From assembly GCA_902620525.1 (NCBI GenBank), contig CACNIK010000003.1, forward strand, positions 87,131-151,130: a stretch of DNA of 64,000 bases, given 5' to 3'. Shown here in pieces: positions 1-8,221 of this stretch. The DNA comes from an uncultured Pelagibacteraceae bacterium (GTDB taxonomy: Bacteria > Pseudomonadota > Alphaproteobacteria > Pelagibacterales > Pelagibacteraceae). Under the pieces are notes generated by a model that did no database searches, was not told the DNA's origin, and saw only the letters and a program-made list of their open reading frames with translations. Positions within the stretch are counted from its first letter, which is position 1. Every line of letters begins with the position of its first letter. Position numbers and translations under genes: made by a program.

Positions 1-1
1 C

Positions 2-130
2 GACAATGCAAATAACGATAAATTTACAAACATTATAAGGGATTTTAATATTCATGTTAAACAAGATAAAAGGATTACAAAGAATATAGTTCCTATTGGA
101 GATGGGTTAACTATTTGTATTAAAAAATAA
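2..130 (+). CDS. O-methyltransferase family 3, C-terminal fragment
   Basis: An open frame enters from the left edge and ends with TAA at 128-130, giving 42 residues. It ends with the motif VPIGDGLTIC followed by IKK. That closely resembles the C-terminus of caffeoyl-CoA/COMT-type SAM-dependent O-methyltransferases, which end in a PxGDGL strand. No catalytic part is visible, so the family call rests on the tail alone. The stop shares its last A with the trhO start (TAATG), which suggests translational coupling. Confidence 0.6.
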   Translation, partial: DNANNDKFTNIIRDFNIHVKQDKRITKNIVPIGDGLTICIKK

Positions 131-1035
131 TGTTCACTATTTCTGGATTTTACAAGTTTAAAAGGATTAATTTCTTAAAAAAACACAAAACTTATCTTGA
201 AAACGAAATATCAAATACCAGTATTAGAGGATCAATTATAATCTCTTCAGAAGGTATTAATGGATCTCTTGCAGGCAATAGCAAAGATATTTTTAAAATT
301 TTAAAATTACTAAAAAAAAAATTTAAATTCACAGAATTTGATAGTAGCAATATTTCAACTAGTCGTTTTCAACCATTTCACAAAGCAAAAGTGAAAGTAA
401 AAAAAGAAGTTGTACCACTTGGCTTTAAAATTAAGGGTGAAAGCAAAAGACGTAATAGGTATTTGTCTGGAAATTCTTGGAACAAGTTAATTATAAAAAA
501 AGAAACTCTTTTGATTGACGTAAGAAAACCCTTTGAATATAACGTTGGCACTTTTAAGAATGCAATGAATCCAAATATACAAAATTTTCGAGATTTTCCT
601 AAATTTTTAAATAAAATCGAAAAGACCAAACCTGTTGCGATGTTCTGCACCGGAGGTATTAGATGTGAAAAGGCATCAATTTTTTTAAAACAAAAGGGTT
701 TCAAAAACGTTTTTCAGTTAAAAGGTGGAATAATTAATTATCTCAACAAAACTAAAAAAAAAGATAGTTTATGGAAAGGCGAATGTTTTGTTTTTGATAA
801 TAGAGTTTCTTTAAAACATAAATTAAAACAAGGAACTTTTTCAATTTGTGGAGGTTGTCGAAAACCTATATCAACAAAAGATAAGAAATCAAAAAAATAT
901 GAAGAGGGCGTTTCTTGTGAAAGATGTTATGACACACTATCAAGTTTGCAAAAGTCAAGATTTCGAATGAGGCAAAATCAAATTAATCTTGCCAAAAAAG
1001 CGGGAAAGAAGCATAAGTTTCAAAAGGAATATTAA
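130..1035 (+). CDS. trhO: tRNA uridine(34) hydroxylase TrhO (YceA/rhodanese family)
   Basis: TrhO makes 5-hydroxyuridine at the wobble U34 of tRNAs in the cytoplasm. The 301 residues carry an N-terminal acylphosphatase-like UPF0176 domain (about 1-95, with EGINGSLAG) and a rhodanese domain (about 120-215) whose loop MFCTGGIRCEKA has Cys173 as the family's catalytic cysteine and Cys179 beside it. A Cys-rich tail (CGGCRKP, CERCYD) follows, as usual in the family. It overlaps the upstream O-methyltransferase stop by one base and lies 2 bp before the MATE gene, so the three look co-transcribed. Length and motifs fit the family and nothing appears broken. Confidence 0.92.
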   Translation: MFTISGFYKFKRINFLKKHKTYLENEISNTSIRGSIIISSEGINGSLAGNSKDIFKILKLLKKKFKFTEFDSSNISTSRFQPFHKAKVKVKKEVVPLGFKIKGESKRRNRYLSGNSWNKLIIKKETLLIDVRKPFEYNVGTFKNAMNPNIQNFRDFPKFLNKIEKTKPVAMFCTGGIRCEKASIFLKQKGFKNVFQLKGGIINYLNKTKKKDSLWKGECFVFDNRVSLKHKLKQGTFSICGGCRKPISTKDKKSKKYEEGVSCERCYDTLSSLQKSRFRMRQNQINLAKKAGKKHKFQKEY

Positions 1036-1037
1036 AT

Positions 1038-2399
1038 ATGGATTTAACAAAAGGTTCAATTTGGAAACTTTTAAGAAAAGTAACTATACCCGCTAGCACT
1101 GGATCTCTTTTTCAAACTTTTTATAATCTTGTTGATACTTATTTTGCAGGAAGAATTTCTCCAGAAGCACTAGCAGCAATAGCAAAATCTTGGCCAATTT
1201 ATTTTATAGCAATAGCTGTAGCTGTTGGTATTGGAGCTGGTACAACAGCTTTAATAAGTAACTCTATTGGGGCTAAAGAGGATAGAAAAGCTTCTATGTA
1301 TGTTGCTCAGTCTATAGTACTAGCGATTGTTGTCTCGATTTTTGTAACTTTGTTTGGTTTAAATTTTTCCGATGAACTTTTAAGAATTATGGGTTCTACT
1401 GAAGAAAGTATAATTTTAACGCGTGAATACTTAGATATAATATTTTTTGGTGCAATAATTGTATTAGCTCAGTTATCTTTAAATGGAACTCTGAATGCGC
1501 AAGGTGATACGAAAAGTTATAGAAACGTTTTAATATTCACTTTCTTCTTGAATATATTTCTTAATCCTTTATTTATTTTTGGTTATGGGTTTATACCAGC
1601 ATTCGGAATTACTGGTTTAGCAATAGCTACATTAGTTTCCCAGTGTGTAGGCTTAATATATCTAGCCAACAAAGTTTACTGCTGTAAATTAAAAAAATAC
1701 TTGTATCTAGAATGCTTTAAACCAAAGTTTGATTATATCAGTACACTTTTTAAACAATCAGTTCCAATAATGTTTACCATGTTAATGATAATGTTTGGAG
1801 TATTTAATATTTTCTATTTTGTTGGTCAATTTGGTGAGCTAGCAACAGCAGGTTATGGTACAGCAGTTAGAATAGAACAAGTTTTATTACTACCTGTTAT
1901 AGGTTTAAACACTGCCGTTTTATCAATTGCCGGTCAAAATTACGGAGCAAAAATGCATTTCAGAGTAAAAGAAGTTTATGGAAAAGCATTAATGTTTGGT
2001 TCCGGGTTTATGGTGTTAGCTGGTATTTTTGTTTATTTAACATCTGAAATTATAATTTCTTTTTTTACAAATGACCCTGAGGTCATTCAAAGAGGGGCGC
2101 TTTACTTACAAGTCGCTGCTCTTATCGGGCCCGTTTATCCTGTATTTTTTATTACTTCTGCTTTATTCCAAGCGCTTAAAAGACCAATTTATAGTTTATA
2201 TATGACGATACTTAGACTTACGTTAATACCATTTATGTCTCTCTGGTATGTAATTAATATAAGAAACGGTGAATACCAAGATATTTTCTACACAATTTTG
2301 GTAACAAATTGGATGATGGGTTTAGTCGTTTTAACTTTTGTTCCATTTTTTTTGAAGAAAGTATTTAGAGTTTCTTTTAAAAAGTTATTTGTATTTTAG
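1038..2399 (+). CDS. MATE family multidrug/metabolite exporter
   Basis: This is a 453-residue integral membrane protein with about twelve hydrophobic segments. It shows the MATE two-bundle layout, including a repeat of the pattern IPASTGSLFQTFYNLVDT near residue 20 and a matching IMFTMLMIMFGVFNIF near residue 245. MATE proteins export cationic compounds using Na+ or H+ gradients; the substrate cannot be read from the sequence. The closest named relatives are NorM/DinF-type transporters. The gene starts 2 bp after trhO. Its 3' end overlaps the convergent ABC permease gene by 15 bp, so the two coding ends share sequence. Confidence 0.88.
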   Translation: MDLTKGSIWKLLRKVTIPASTGSLFQTFYNLVDTYFAGRISPEALAAIAKSWPIYFIAIAVAVGIGAGTTALISNSIGAKEDRKASMYVAQSIVLAIVVSIFVTLFGLNFSDELLRIMGSTEESIILTREYLDIIFFGAIIVLAQLSLNGTLNAQGDTKSYRNVLIFTFFLNIFLNPLFIFGYGFIPAFGITGLAIATLVSQCVGLIYLANKVYCCKLKKYLYLECFKPKFDYISTLFKQSVPIMFTMLMIMFGVFNIFYFVGQFGELATAGYGTAVRIEQVLLLPVIGLNTAVLSIAGQNYGAKMHFRVKEVYGKALMFGSGFMVLAGIFVYLTSEIIISFFTNDPEVIQRGALYLQVAALIGPVYPVFFITSALFQALKRPIYSLYMTILRLTLIPFMSLWYVINIRNGEYQDIFYTILVTNWMMGLVVLTFVPFFLKKVFRVSFKKLFVF

Positions 2400-3119
2400 T
2401 TTATTTTCTAATTTTCTCACAAGGTAAGAGACTACTAATATTAATATCAAGTATTCTAAAATTAAAAAAGTATATATTTCTAATGGTCTGTAGGTAGTTG
2501 TTACTAGTTCATTTGCCTTTCTAGTTAAATCTCCTATTCCTATAATCGAAACTAAAGAAGACATTTTTAAAACATACACAAATTGATTTCCCATTGCAGG
2601 CAGCACAACTTTAATTGCTTGCGGCAGGATTACTAATCTCATTTTTTTCCAGAAATTCATTCCAAGTGACTCAGATACTTCATGTTGTCCTTTTGAAATA
2701 GAATTTATACCAGCCCGAAAAATTTCTGCTTGAAATGCACTTTCGCTAATAGTTAATGCTATTATGCCTGATACAAATGGTGAGAAACTTACTCCTATCA
2801 TAATTGGAAGACCGTAATATATCCAAAGAATTAAAACTAATAAGGGAATTGCTCTTACGATTTCGACATAAGTTATATTGAAATAACTTAAAAATTTATT
2901 ATTAGATAAAGATGGGAGGGCAACTACCAAACCTATAATCATAGCCAGTACTATGGATACTACTGAAATATAAATAGTTGTTGTAATACCGCTAATTAAA
3001 AACTTAAGATTTGTTAGACCTTCTATATTATCAGGGCTTAATATATACCAGCCCCATTCATAGTTAGAACTACATCCCTGAAGCAAAAATAGAATAGAGA
3101 TTAATTTTAAAAATTTCAC
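2385..3119 (-). CDS. Polar amino-acid ABC transporter permease (HisM/GlnP type)
   Basis: The 244 residues form an inner-membrane permease with about five helices and the EAA loop region (about 140-200, with FQAEIFRAGINSI and LPQAIKVVLPAMGNQF) typical of polar amino-acid uptake systems. The region WGWYILSPDNIEGLTNLKFL is the usual N-terminal sequence of GltJ/GltK-type permeases. Oddly, it is preceded by a lipoprotein-like leader (hydrophobic stretch ending LLQGCSS, Cys16). The gene lies 41 bp downstream of a periplasmic binding protein gene on the same strand, so the two form a transporter unit. No ATPase or second permease gene is adjacent. Confidence 0.88.
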   Translation of the reverse strand: MKFLKLISILFLLQGCSSNYEWGWYILSPDNIEGLTNLKFLISGITTTIYISVVSIVLAMIIGLVVALPSLSNNKFLSYFNITYVEIVRAIPLLVLILWIYYGLPIMIGVSFSPFVSGIIALTISESAFQAEIFRAGINSISKGQHEVSESLGMNFWKKMRLVILPQAIKVVLPAMGNQFVYVLKMSSLVSIIGIGDLTRKANELVTTTYRPLEIYTFLILEYLILILVVSYLVRKLENKLKYK

Positions 3120-3160
3120 TATTTAACTATATTTGTTAATGGAGGGTATTGAAACTTAAA

Positions 3161-3928
3161 TTATAAGCTTTTTAAATTGTACTTAGATAGTAATTTCTTA
3201 AAATAACCTGAAGCTTGCTTTTTTTTAATCCAATTACTTACATAATCATTCCAAACTTTATCTCCTTTTGGAACCATCATCGCTAAAAATGCTGGATTTT
3301 TTCCACCATCAGGAACTATGGCTAATTGAGGATATTTAATAACTAATTTATTCGCTTCAGTTGAACTCGTAATATTTCCATCAGCTCTGCCCGCAAGAAC
3401 CTCTTGAAAATCTCTAGCCGGGGCTTCAACAGATTGTAGTTTAGATTTCGGAAAAAATTCCTTTGCTTTCTCTTCTTGAGAAGTACCTAATGTTGTTGCA
3501 ATTTTCACATTACTATTATTTAGCGAATCCCAAGTAGGAAATTTTTTTAAATTCTTTTTTAAAACAAGCGGTACAGTTGCGTACTTATAATACGTAGTAG
3601 TAAAACCAGCTACTTCAGCTCTTTTTGGAGTTTTAGTTACACTTGTTGAAATATCGTATCGATCAGCTGTAATCCCAGCCACAATTGTTTTCCACTCTGC
3701 AGGCACAAACTTAATTTTTACGCCCATATCTTTTGCAAGTTCTCTCATGACATCAATGTCAAAACCTTTATATTTGTTAGTAGCTGGATCTTTCATGGAC
3801 ATTGGATCCCAATCTCCAGTCGTTCCAACTCTTAACTCTCCATTTTTTTTAATTGTTTGAAGTTTAGACTCCGCGTTTGCTGATGCGGTAATTAATAATA
3901 ATGTAAAAAGTACTATAATTTTTTTCAT
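3161..3928 (-). CDS. Periplasmic amino-acid binding protein (SBP_bac_3 family)
   Basis: The 255-residue extracellular solute-binding family 3 protein has a clear Sec signal peptide (KK, then a hydrophobic core, ending ASANAES near residue 20). The mature protein starts with [13 protein letters not shown] and contains [35 protein letters not shown] and the hinge region [15 protein letters not shown], all typical of this fold. The nearest well-known relatives bind polar amino acids or act as periplasmic cyclohexadienyl dehydratases (PheC), and the sequence alone does not decide between these. It precedes the permease gene in transcription, which favours transport. It is divergent from umuD across a 107 bp spacer. 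Confidence 0.85.
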   Translation of the reverse strand: MKKIIVLFTLLLITASANAESKLQTIKKNGELRVGTTGDWDPMSMKDPATNKYKGFDIDVMRELAKDMGVKIKFVPAEWKTIVAGITADRYDISTSVTKTPKRAEVAGFTTTYYKYATVPLVLKKNLKKFPTWDSLNNSNVKIATTLGTSQEEKAKEFFPKSKLQSVEAPARDFQEVLAGRADGNITSSTEANKLVIKYPQLAIVPDGGKNPAFLAMMVPKGDKVWNDYVSNWIKKKQASGYFKKLLSKYNLKSL

Positions 3929-3986
3929 GTTTTCTTTTAACTTTTCAGTCGTTCATTTTCCAAACGCATATTGCCCCACATAATGG

Positions 3987-4015
3987 TTGACTAAAGCAAA
4001 ATTTTTTTCTATAAA
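3987..4015 (+). promoter_or_regulatory. Sigma-70-type promoter of umuDC
   Basis: TTGACT (3987-3992), a 17 bp spacer and TATAAA (4010-4015) form a near-consensus housekeeping promoter pointing at umuD. The expected transcription start is near 4022, inside the SOS box that follows, so a bound LexA repressor would block initiation. This is the clearest promoter seen in the window. Confidence 0.8.
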
Positions 4016-4016
4016 A

Positions 4017-4031
4017 GAACAAAATAAGAAC
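4017..4031 (+). promoter_or_regulatory. LexA operator (alphaproteobacterial SOS box)
   Basis: GAAC (4017-4020), seven bases, then GAAC (4028-4031). This is the exact reverse complement of GTTC-N7-GTTC, the direct-repeat LexA box established in alphaproteobacteria. It sits 2 bp after the -10 element and 4 bp before the umuD start codon. Position and match both support repression by LexA and induction by DNA damage. Confidence 0.82.
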
Positions 4032-4035
4032 ATTT

Positions 4036-4434
4036 ATGGAGCTGAAAATACCTTATTACATACACAAAGTAGGAGCGGGTTTTCCATCTCCTGCAACAGA
4101 TTATATAGAGGATGATGTAGATTTAAATCATCATCTTATAAAAAATTCGCCAGCAACATTTATAATTAGAGTTCAAGGCAAGTCTATGAATAGTGTAGGA
4201 ATCTACGATGGTGATTTATTAATAGTAGATCGAAGTATTAACCCAAAAAATCTTTCAACAGTTATAGCCAATGTCAACGATGAATTAGTGGTGAAAACAA
4301 TCCTGAAAGAAAAAGGGGAAACATTTTTAACATCTGGATCTAAAAAAAAATCAGAAAGAATTCATTTAGCAAAAGATCAAGAAGTAATTATTTGGGGAGT
4401 GGTAACTTATGTCATCCATCAAGTACACAACTAA
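4036..4434 (+). CDS. umuD: UmuD-like S24 self-cleaving protein of DNA polymerase V
   Basis: UmuD self-cleaves in the presence of RecA filaments and then joins UmuC to form the translesion polymerase Pol V. The 132 residues include the cleavage region Ala14-Gly15 followed by FPSPATDY, close to E. coli UmuD. Ser50 (QGKSMNSVGIYDGD) and Lys87 (VVKT) form the catalytic dyad, and both sit ten residues earlier than in E. coli because the N-terminal arm is shorter. The gene overlaps umuC by 26 bp. The promoter and SOS box immediately upstream indicate DNA-damage control. Confidence 0.93.
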   Translation: MELKIPYYIHKVGAGFPSPATDYIEDDVDLNHHLIKNSPATFIIRVQGKSMNSVGIYDGDLLIVDRSINPKNLSTVIANVNDELVVKTILKEKGETFLTSGSKKKSERIHLAKDQEVIIWGVVTYVIHQVHN

Positions 4435-5692
4435 GAAAAATAGAATAGCCTTAGTAGATTGTAATTCATTTTACGTATCCTGTGAGAGACTTTTTAATCC
4501 TAAGATACAAAAAAAAGCTGTAGTAGTTTTATCAAATAATGATGGATGTGTAATATCTAGATCAAGAGAAGCAAAAGATTTAGGTATTAAAATGGGAGAG
4601 CCCTACTTCAAAGTAAAAGAATTAGTAAAAAAAAATAAAGTTGAAGTGTATTCGTCAAACTATGCATTGTATGGAGATATATCGAGAAGAGTTATGAAAG
4701 TATTAAAAACTTTTTCACCAAAAGTAGAAATTTATTCAATCGATGAAGCTTTTATTGATTTATCTTTTATAGATGAAAAAGGAGTTGAAGATTATGGAAG
4801 AGAGATAAGATCAAGAGTTCTTAAGTGGACGGGTATACCAACAAGCGTAGGTATAGCCAGCACAAAAACATTAAGTAAAGTAGCCAATCATATAGCAAAA
4901 AAAGAAAAAGCAGGTGTAATTTATTTAAATACAAATATTGATGAAAGATTAAAAAGATTTCCAATCGAAGATGTTTGGGGGGTAGGTAAACAGCTATCTA
5001 AGTTTTACCATAAGAACAATATAAGCAACGCTTATGATTTAAAAAATGTTTCAAACACGTGGGTAAAAAAAGGAACAAATGTTTTAGGCGCAAAAACAGC
5101 GATGGAACTAAGAGGAATACCTTGTATTGACTTACAAATAGATCAAGAGAAAAGGAAGAATTGTTGTGTCTCAAGATCATTTGGTAGAAAAGTAAAAGAT
5201 TTAAATGAATTAGAGGAATCAGTTATTACACATTGCTTGAATGCAGCAGAAAAAATTAGAGCTGATGATCAAATAGCAAAAACAATAACAGTATTTATCA
5301 GAACGAGTCCATTTGATAAAAATAGAAGATACTACTCTAATTCAAAAACAATAGATTTAGCAATCCCTACTAGTAATAGCATAGAATTAATAAAAAATGC
5401 TGTCAAAGCACTAACCGATATATACAAATACGGTTATGCTTATCAAAAAGCTGGAATAATCTTATCAGGATTGAAAGATGCAAATCAAAATGATCAGAAT
5501 CTTTTAACTCCACTTCTTGAAAACAAATCTAAGAAACTAATGAAAGCTATAGATTATACTAATACAAAATACGGACGATATGCGATCAGTATAGCTCAAG
5601 CAGGACTAAGCAAAGGTTGGAAAATGAGAAGAGAACATTCATCTAAAATAGATACTGCTTCATTTGACTCTTTGCCTAAAATAATAGTATAA
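4409..5692 (+). CDS. umuC: Y-family DNA polymerase V catalytic subunit UmuC
   Basis: This is a 427-residue error-prone translesion polymerase, near the 422 residues of E. coli UmuC. The N-terminal palm and fingers show ALVDCNSFYVSCERLF (first metal-binding Asp), NNDGCVISRSREAK and YSIDEAFID (the catalytic Asp-Glu pair). The helix-hairpin-helix region (about 185-240) and little-finger domain (about 240-350) follow, and a UmuC-type C-terminal extension ends the protein. It overlaps umuD by 26 bp in another frame, which implies coupled translation. The same promoter and SOS box serve both genes. Confidence 0.94.
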   Translation: MSSIKYTTKKNRIALVDCNSFYVSCERLFNPKIQKKAVVVLSNNDGCVISRSREAKDLGIKMGEPYFKVKELVKKNKVEVYSSNYALYGDISRRVMKVLKTFSPKVEIYSIDEAFIDLSFIDEKGVEDYGREIRSRVLKWTGIPTSVGIASTKTLSKVANHIAKKEKAGVIYLNTNIDERLKRFPIEDVWGVGKQLSKFYHKNNISNAYDLKNVSNTWVKKGTNVLGAKTAMELRGIPCIDLQIDQEKRKNCCVSRSFGRKVKDLNELEESVITHCLNAAEKIRADDQIAKTITVFIRTSPFDKNRRYYSNSKTIDLAIPTSNSIELIKNAVKALTDIYKYGYAYQKAGIILSGLKDANQNDQNLLTPLLENKSKKLMKAIDYTNTKYGRYAISIAQAGLSKGWKMRREHSSKIDTASFDSLPKIIV

Positions 5693-5696
5693 AAAA

Positions 5697-5761
5697 ATAC
5701 GGGGTGTCAGAAAGACTGAGATTATACCCGACGAACCTGACCGGTAATTCAGTAAGGGAGC
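5697..5761 (+). promoter_or_regulatory. TPP (thi-box) riboswitch
   Basis: The thiamin pyrophosphate aptamer core is plain: GGGGTG (5701-5706), CTGAGA (5716-5721), ACCC (5726-5729), GAACCTGA (5733-5740) and GTAAGGGA (5752-5759). It begins about 5 bp after the umuC stop and ends 1 bp before the thiV start codon, so the purine-rich ribosome-binding sequence AAGGGAG is part of the aptamer's 3' side. With no room for a terminator, the switch most likely acts on translation: TPP binding would hide the ribosome-binding site. The outer P1 stem is short or poorly paired. Confidence 0.93.
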
Positions 5762-5762
5762 T

Positions 5763-7214
5763 ATGAATAAAATACTTTTATCGCAACAAACAACAATAGC
5801 TATCACAATATTAATTGGCCTGTTCTTTATATGGCTGGGTTACTTAAATAATAAAAAAATATTTAATAATAAAAATTATATTGTTGGTGATAGGGATGAA
5901 AATACATTTTCATTAACTTCGAGCCTAACAGCATCAGCACTGGGAGCTTGGATTTTATTTGGCCCTCCTTCTGCAGCAACTTGGGGAGGGATAGGTGCCG
6001 TAATCGGTTATGCATTAGGTACGGCCGCGCCAATGTTATTTCTTTACAATTTTGGCCCTAAAATCCGAAAAGAATTTCCAAACGGTTTAACACTAACTGA
6101 ATTTATACAAAAAAGATTTGGTCAAACTATATTAAAATTAAGTTTATTCTTAATGCTATTTTATTTGATAATTTTTTTAATTGCTGAGGTGACGGCTATA
6201 GCATTTTTATTAAATTATATTTCAAAAATTCCATTATGGGTTACCGCAGGTTTAACTTTAATCATTTGTTTACTTTATATATTAAGAGGGGGTTTTAAAC
6301 TTTCAATTATTACTGACAAATATCAGTTTATTTTTATAATGAGCATTATTTTATTTTCATTAATTTTAGTTTTAAGCAACTTAAATCTAACTAGCTATGA
6401 AATAATAAAAATAAATTCACCACAATTAATAAGCAAAAATTATTTACCCAACTACACAGCTGGTTTAACTTTTTTCATAGCGGTGGCTTGTACTAATTTA
6501 TTTCATCAAGGAAATTGGCAAAGAGTTTTTTCAGCAAAAAATAATTCAATTTTAAAAAAAAGTTTAATTAATGCATCTATTATAATTTTTATAATAGTTT
6601 TTTGGATGGGATATTCAGGTTTAATATCTTTTTCATTAAATTCAAAAGTTACTCCAGATCTTGCTTTCTTTAACTTAATTCTGGATGAAAAAAAATCTCT
6701 TATAGTTGTGTCAGTATTAATTTTAGCATTGTCATTAACATTAAGCACCATTGACACATTAATAAATGCTATATCAAGTTTACTAATCGTGAATGGTAGT
6801 CAAATAAATAAAATGGTTAAAGGAAAAAAAATTAAAGAAAAAACAAATTTTATTATTTTATTTATATGTTCTATAGTTTTTATTTTTTCATCAAGAGGAT
6901 ATAGCATATTATACTTATTTTTACTTGCTGATCTTCTTTGCTGTGCTGCTGTTGTTACAATTTTTTATGGTTTTTTTAACAAAAATATTAATCCTAAACT
7001 TGCAGCTTATTCAATAATTCTTGGTTTAATTTTTGGTCTTTTGTTTTTTCCAAGTCAAAATTTTGAGACAAGTATTTTAGTAGGAAATTTGATATCAATC
7101 GATAATTTTTCAATTTTTATTAGAACAAATCTACTTTTTATATCTTTTCTTATATCTCTATTTGCTCCTCTTATAATAATTTTATTTCACTCTTTACGCA
7201 ATTCGTTAAGGTAA
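5763..7214 (+). CDS. thiV: SSS-family transporter ThiV, probable thiamin-precursor (HMP) uptake
   Basis: This 483-residue sodium:solute symporter family protein has about thirteen membrane segments, including the early SLTASALGAWILFGPPSAATWGG region typical of the family. A TPP riboswitch directly controls it. In SAR11, an SSS transporter behind a TPP riboswitch has been named ThiV and proposed to import the pyrimidine precursor HMP, for which these cells are auxotrophic. The riboswitch and family are seen here; the substrate is inferred from that precedent. The 3' end overlaps the convergent rarD-like gene by 28 bp. Confidence 0.85.
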   Translation: MNKILLSQQTTIAITILIGLFFIWLGYLNNKKIFNNKNYIVGDRDENTFSLTSSLTASALGAWILFGPPSAATWGGIGAVIGYALGTAAPMLFLYNFGPKIRKEFPNGLTLTEFIQKRFGQTILKLSLFLMLFYLIIFLIAEVTAIAFLLNYISKIPLWVTAGLTLIICLLYILRGGFKLSIITDKYQFIFIMSIILFSLILVLSNLNLTSYEIIKINSPQLISKNYLPNYTAGLTFFIAVACTNLFHQGNWQRVFSAKNNSILKKSLINASIIIFIIVFWMGYSGLISFSLNSKVTPDLAFFNLILDEKKSLIVVSVLILALSLTLSTIDTLINAISSLLIVNGSQINKMVKGKKIKEKTNFIILFICSIVFIFSSRGYSILYLFLLADLLCCAAVVTIFYGFFNKNINPKLAAYSIILGLIFGLLFFPSQNFETSILVGNLISIDNFSIFIRTNLLFISFLISLFAPLIIILFHSLRNSLR

Positions 7215-8059
7215 ATTATTACTGCTATCCATATAAATAAAAAACTTATTAATTTTTCTATTTCAAGTGGTTGACCAAGGTAATAAATACTTAAAAAAAA
7301 TTGAGCTGTTGGTGTCAAAAAAAATATCATGCTCGCAGGTCCTATTCCTATTAATTCAAATCCTTTTATGTACATAAAGAGAGGAACGAGTGTCATAAAT
7401 CCTGCAAAAAACAAATAAAAAGATAATGTAGGATTATCAAATCCAAAGACATTTGTATTATTGAAAACAAGAGAGCTGAATAAAATTAAAGCTATTGGGG
7501 ATATCAACAAAGTTTCAAAAAATAATCCTATATCTGAAGAAATATTTATTTTTTTTCTTATTAAAGTATAAAAACTAAATGTGATTGCGACTGTTAAACC
7601 AATCCATGGAATATTCTTAAATTCAATTAGTAAATAAATTATAGATAAAAAAACAAGAAATATAGCGATTGATTTATTTCTATTAATTTTTTCTTTTAAA
7701 AATATCTTTCCCAAAAAAACACTTAATATAGGAAAAATATAATATCCAAGCGATGCATCTAGCATATTGTTTACTGAGATAGAATAAAGCCATGTAAACC
7801 AATTAATAGAAACTAAAACTCCAGTAATAAATAATAAACCTAAGGTATTTAGAGATTTAGATACTTTTTTAAATTCTGACCACTTTCCAAAATAAAAGGT
7901 TGTAAATACTAAAAGGACTGTTGTCCAAATAGTACGATGTATTGTCAATTCAACAGGTGACGCAAAAGACACAAATTTGAAATAAATTACACCAATGATA
8001 CCCCACCAAAGAGAAGCGCCTACAGTAAATAAAGATCCTTCAAATAATTTTTTTTTCAT
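7187..8059 (-). CDS. rarD: RarD-type EamA/DMT superfamily permease
   Basis: The 290 residues carry about ten transmembrane helices in two EamA repeats. The N-terminus (GSLFTVGASLWWGIIGVIYFK) and the segments NWFTWLYSISVNNMLDASLGYYI and LGQPLEIEKLISFLFIW match RarD, a group of drug/metabolite transporters. The transported compound is unknown; the historical chloramphenicol-sensitivity label says little about its role. It runs convergently with thiV and shares 28 bp with it. The downstream tRNA-Ser is transcribed in the opposite direction. Confidence 0.85.
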   Translation of the reverse strand: MKKKLFEGSLFTVGASLWWGIIGVIYFKFVSFASPVELTIHRTIWTTVLLVFTTFYFGKWSEFKKVSKSLNTLGLLFITGVLVSINWFTWLYSISVNNMLDASLGYYIFPILSVFLGKIFLKEKINRNKSIAIFLVFLSIIYLLIEFKNIPWIGLTVAITFSFYTLIRKKINISSDIGLFFETLLISPIALILFSSLVFNNTNVFGFDNPTLSFYLFFAGFMTLVPLFMYIKGFELIGIGPASMIFFLTPTAQFFLSIYYLGQPLEIEKLISFLFIWIAVIIYLNELRKE

Positions 8060-8128
8060 TTCACCATTTTTTTGATTGATTTATATGGTAATAATTTAAT
8101 AATTAGTACTAAATAACACTGGAAATAC

Positions 8129-8220
8129 GGAAGAGTGGGTGAGCGGTTGAAACCAGTTGGTTGCTAACTAACCGTACGAGTAACATCGTACCGAGAGTTC
8201 GAATCTCTCCTCTTCCGCCA
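8129..8220 (+). tRNA. tRNA-Ser (GCT)
   Basis: The acceptor arms GGAAGAG and CTCTTCC pair fully. The anticodon stem GTTGG/CTAAC holds the loop TTGCTAA with anticodon GCT, which reads AGC and AGT serine codons. A long variable arm (GTACGAG...ATCGTAC) marks it as a class II tRNA, and the T arm GAGAG-TTCGAAT-CTCTC is intact. CCA is encoded (8218-8220). The convergent transglycosylase gene ends 1 bp beyond it. Confidence 0.96.
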
Positions 8221-8221
8221 G

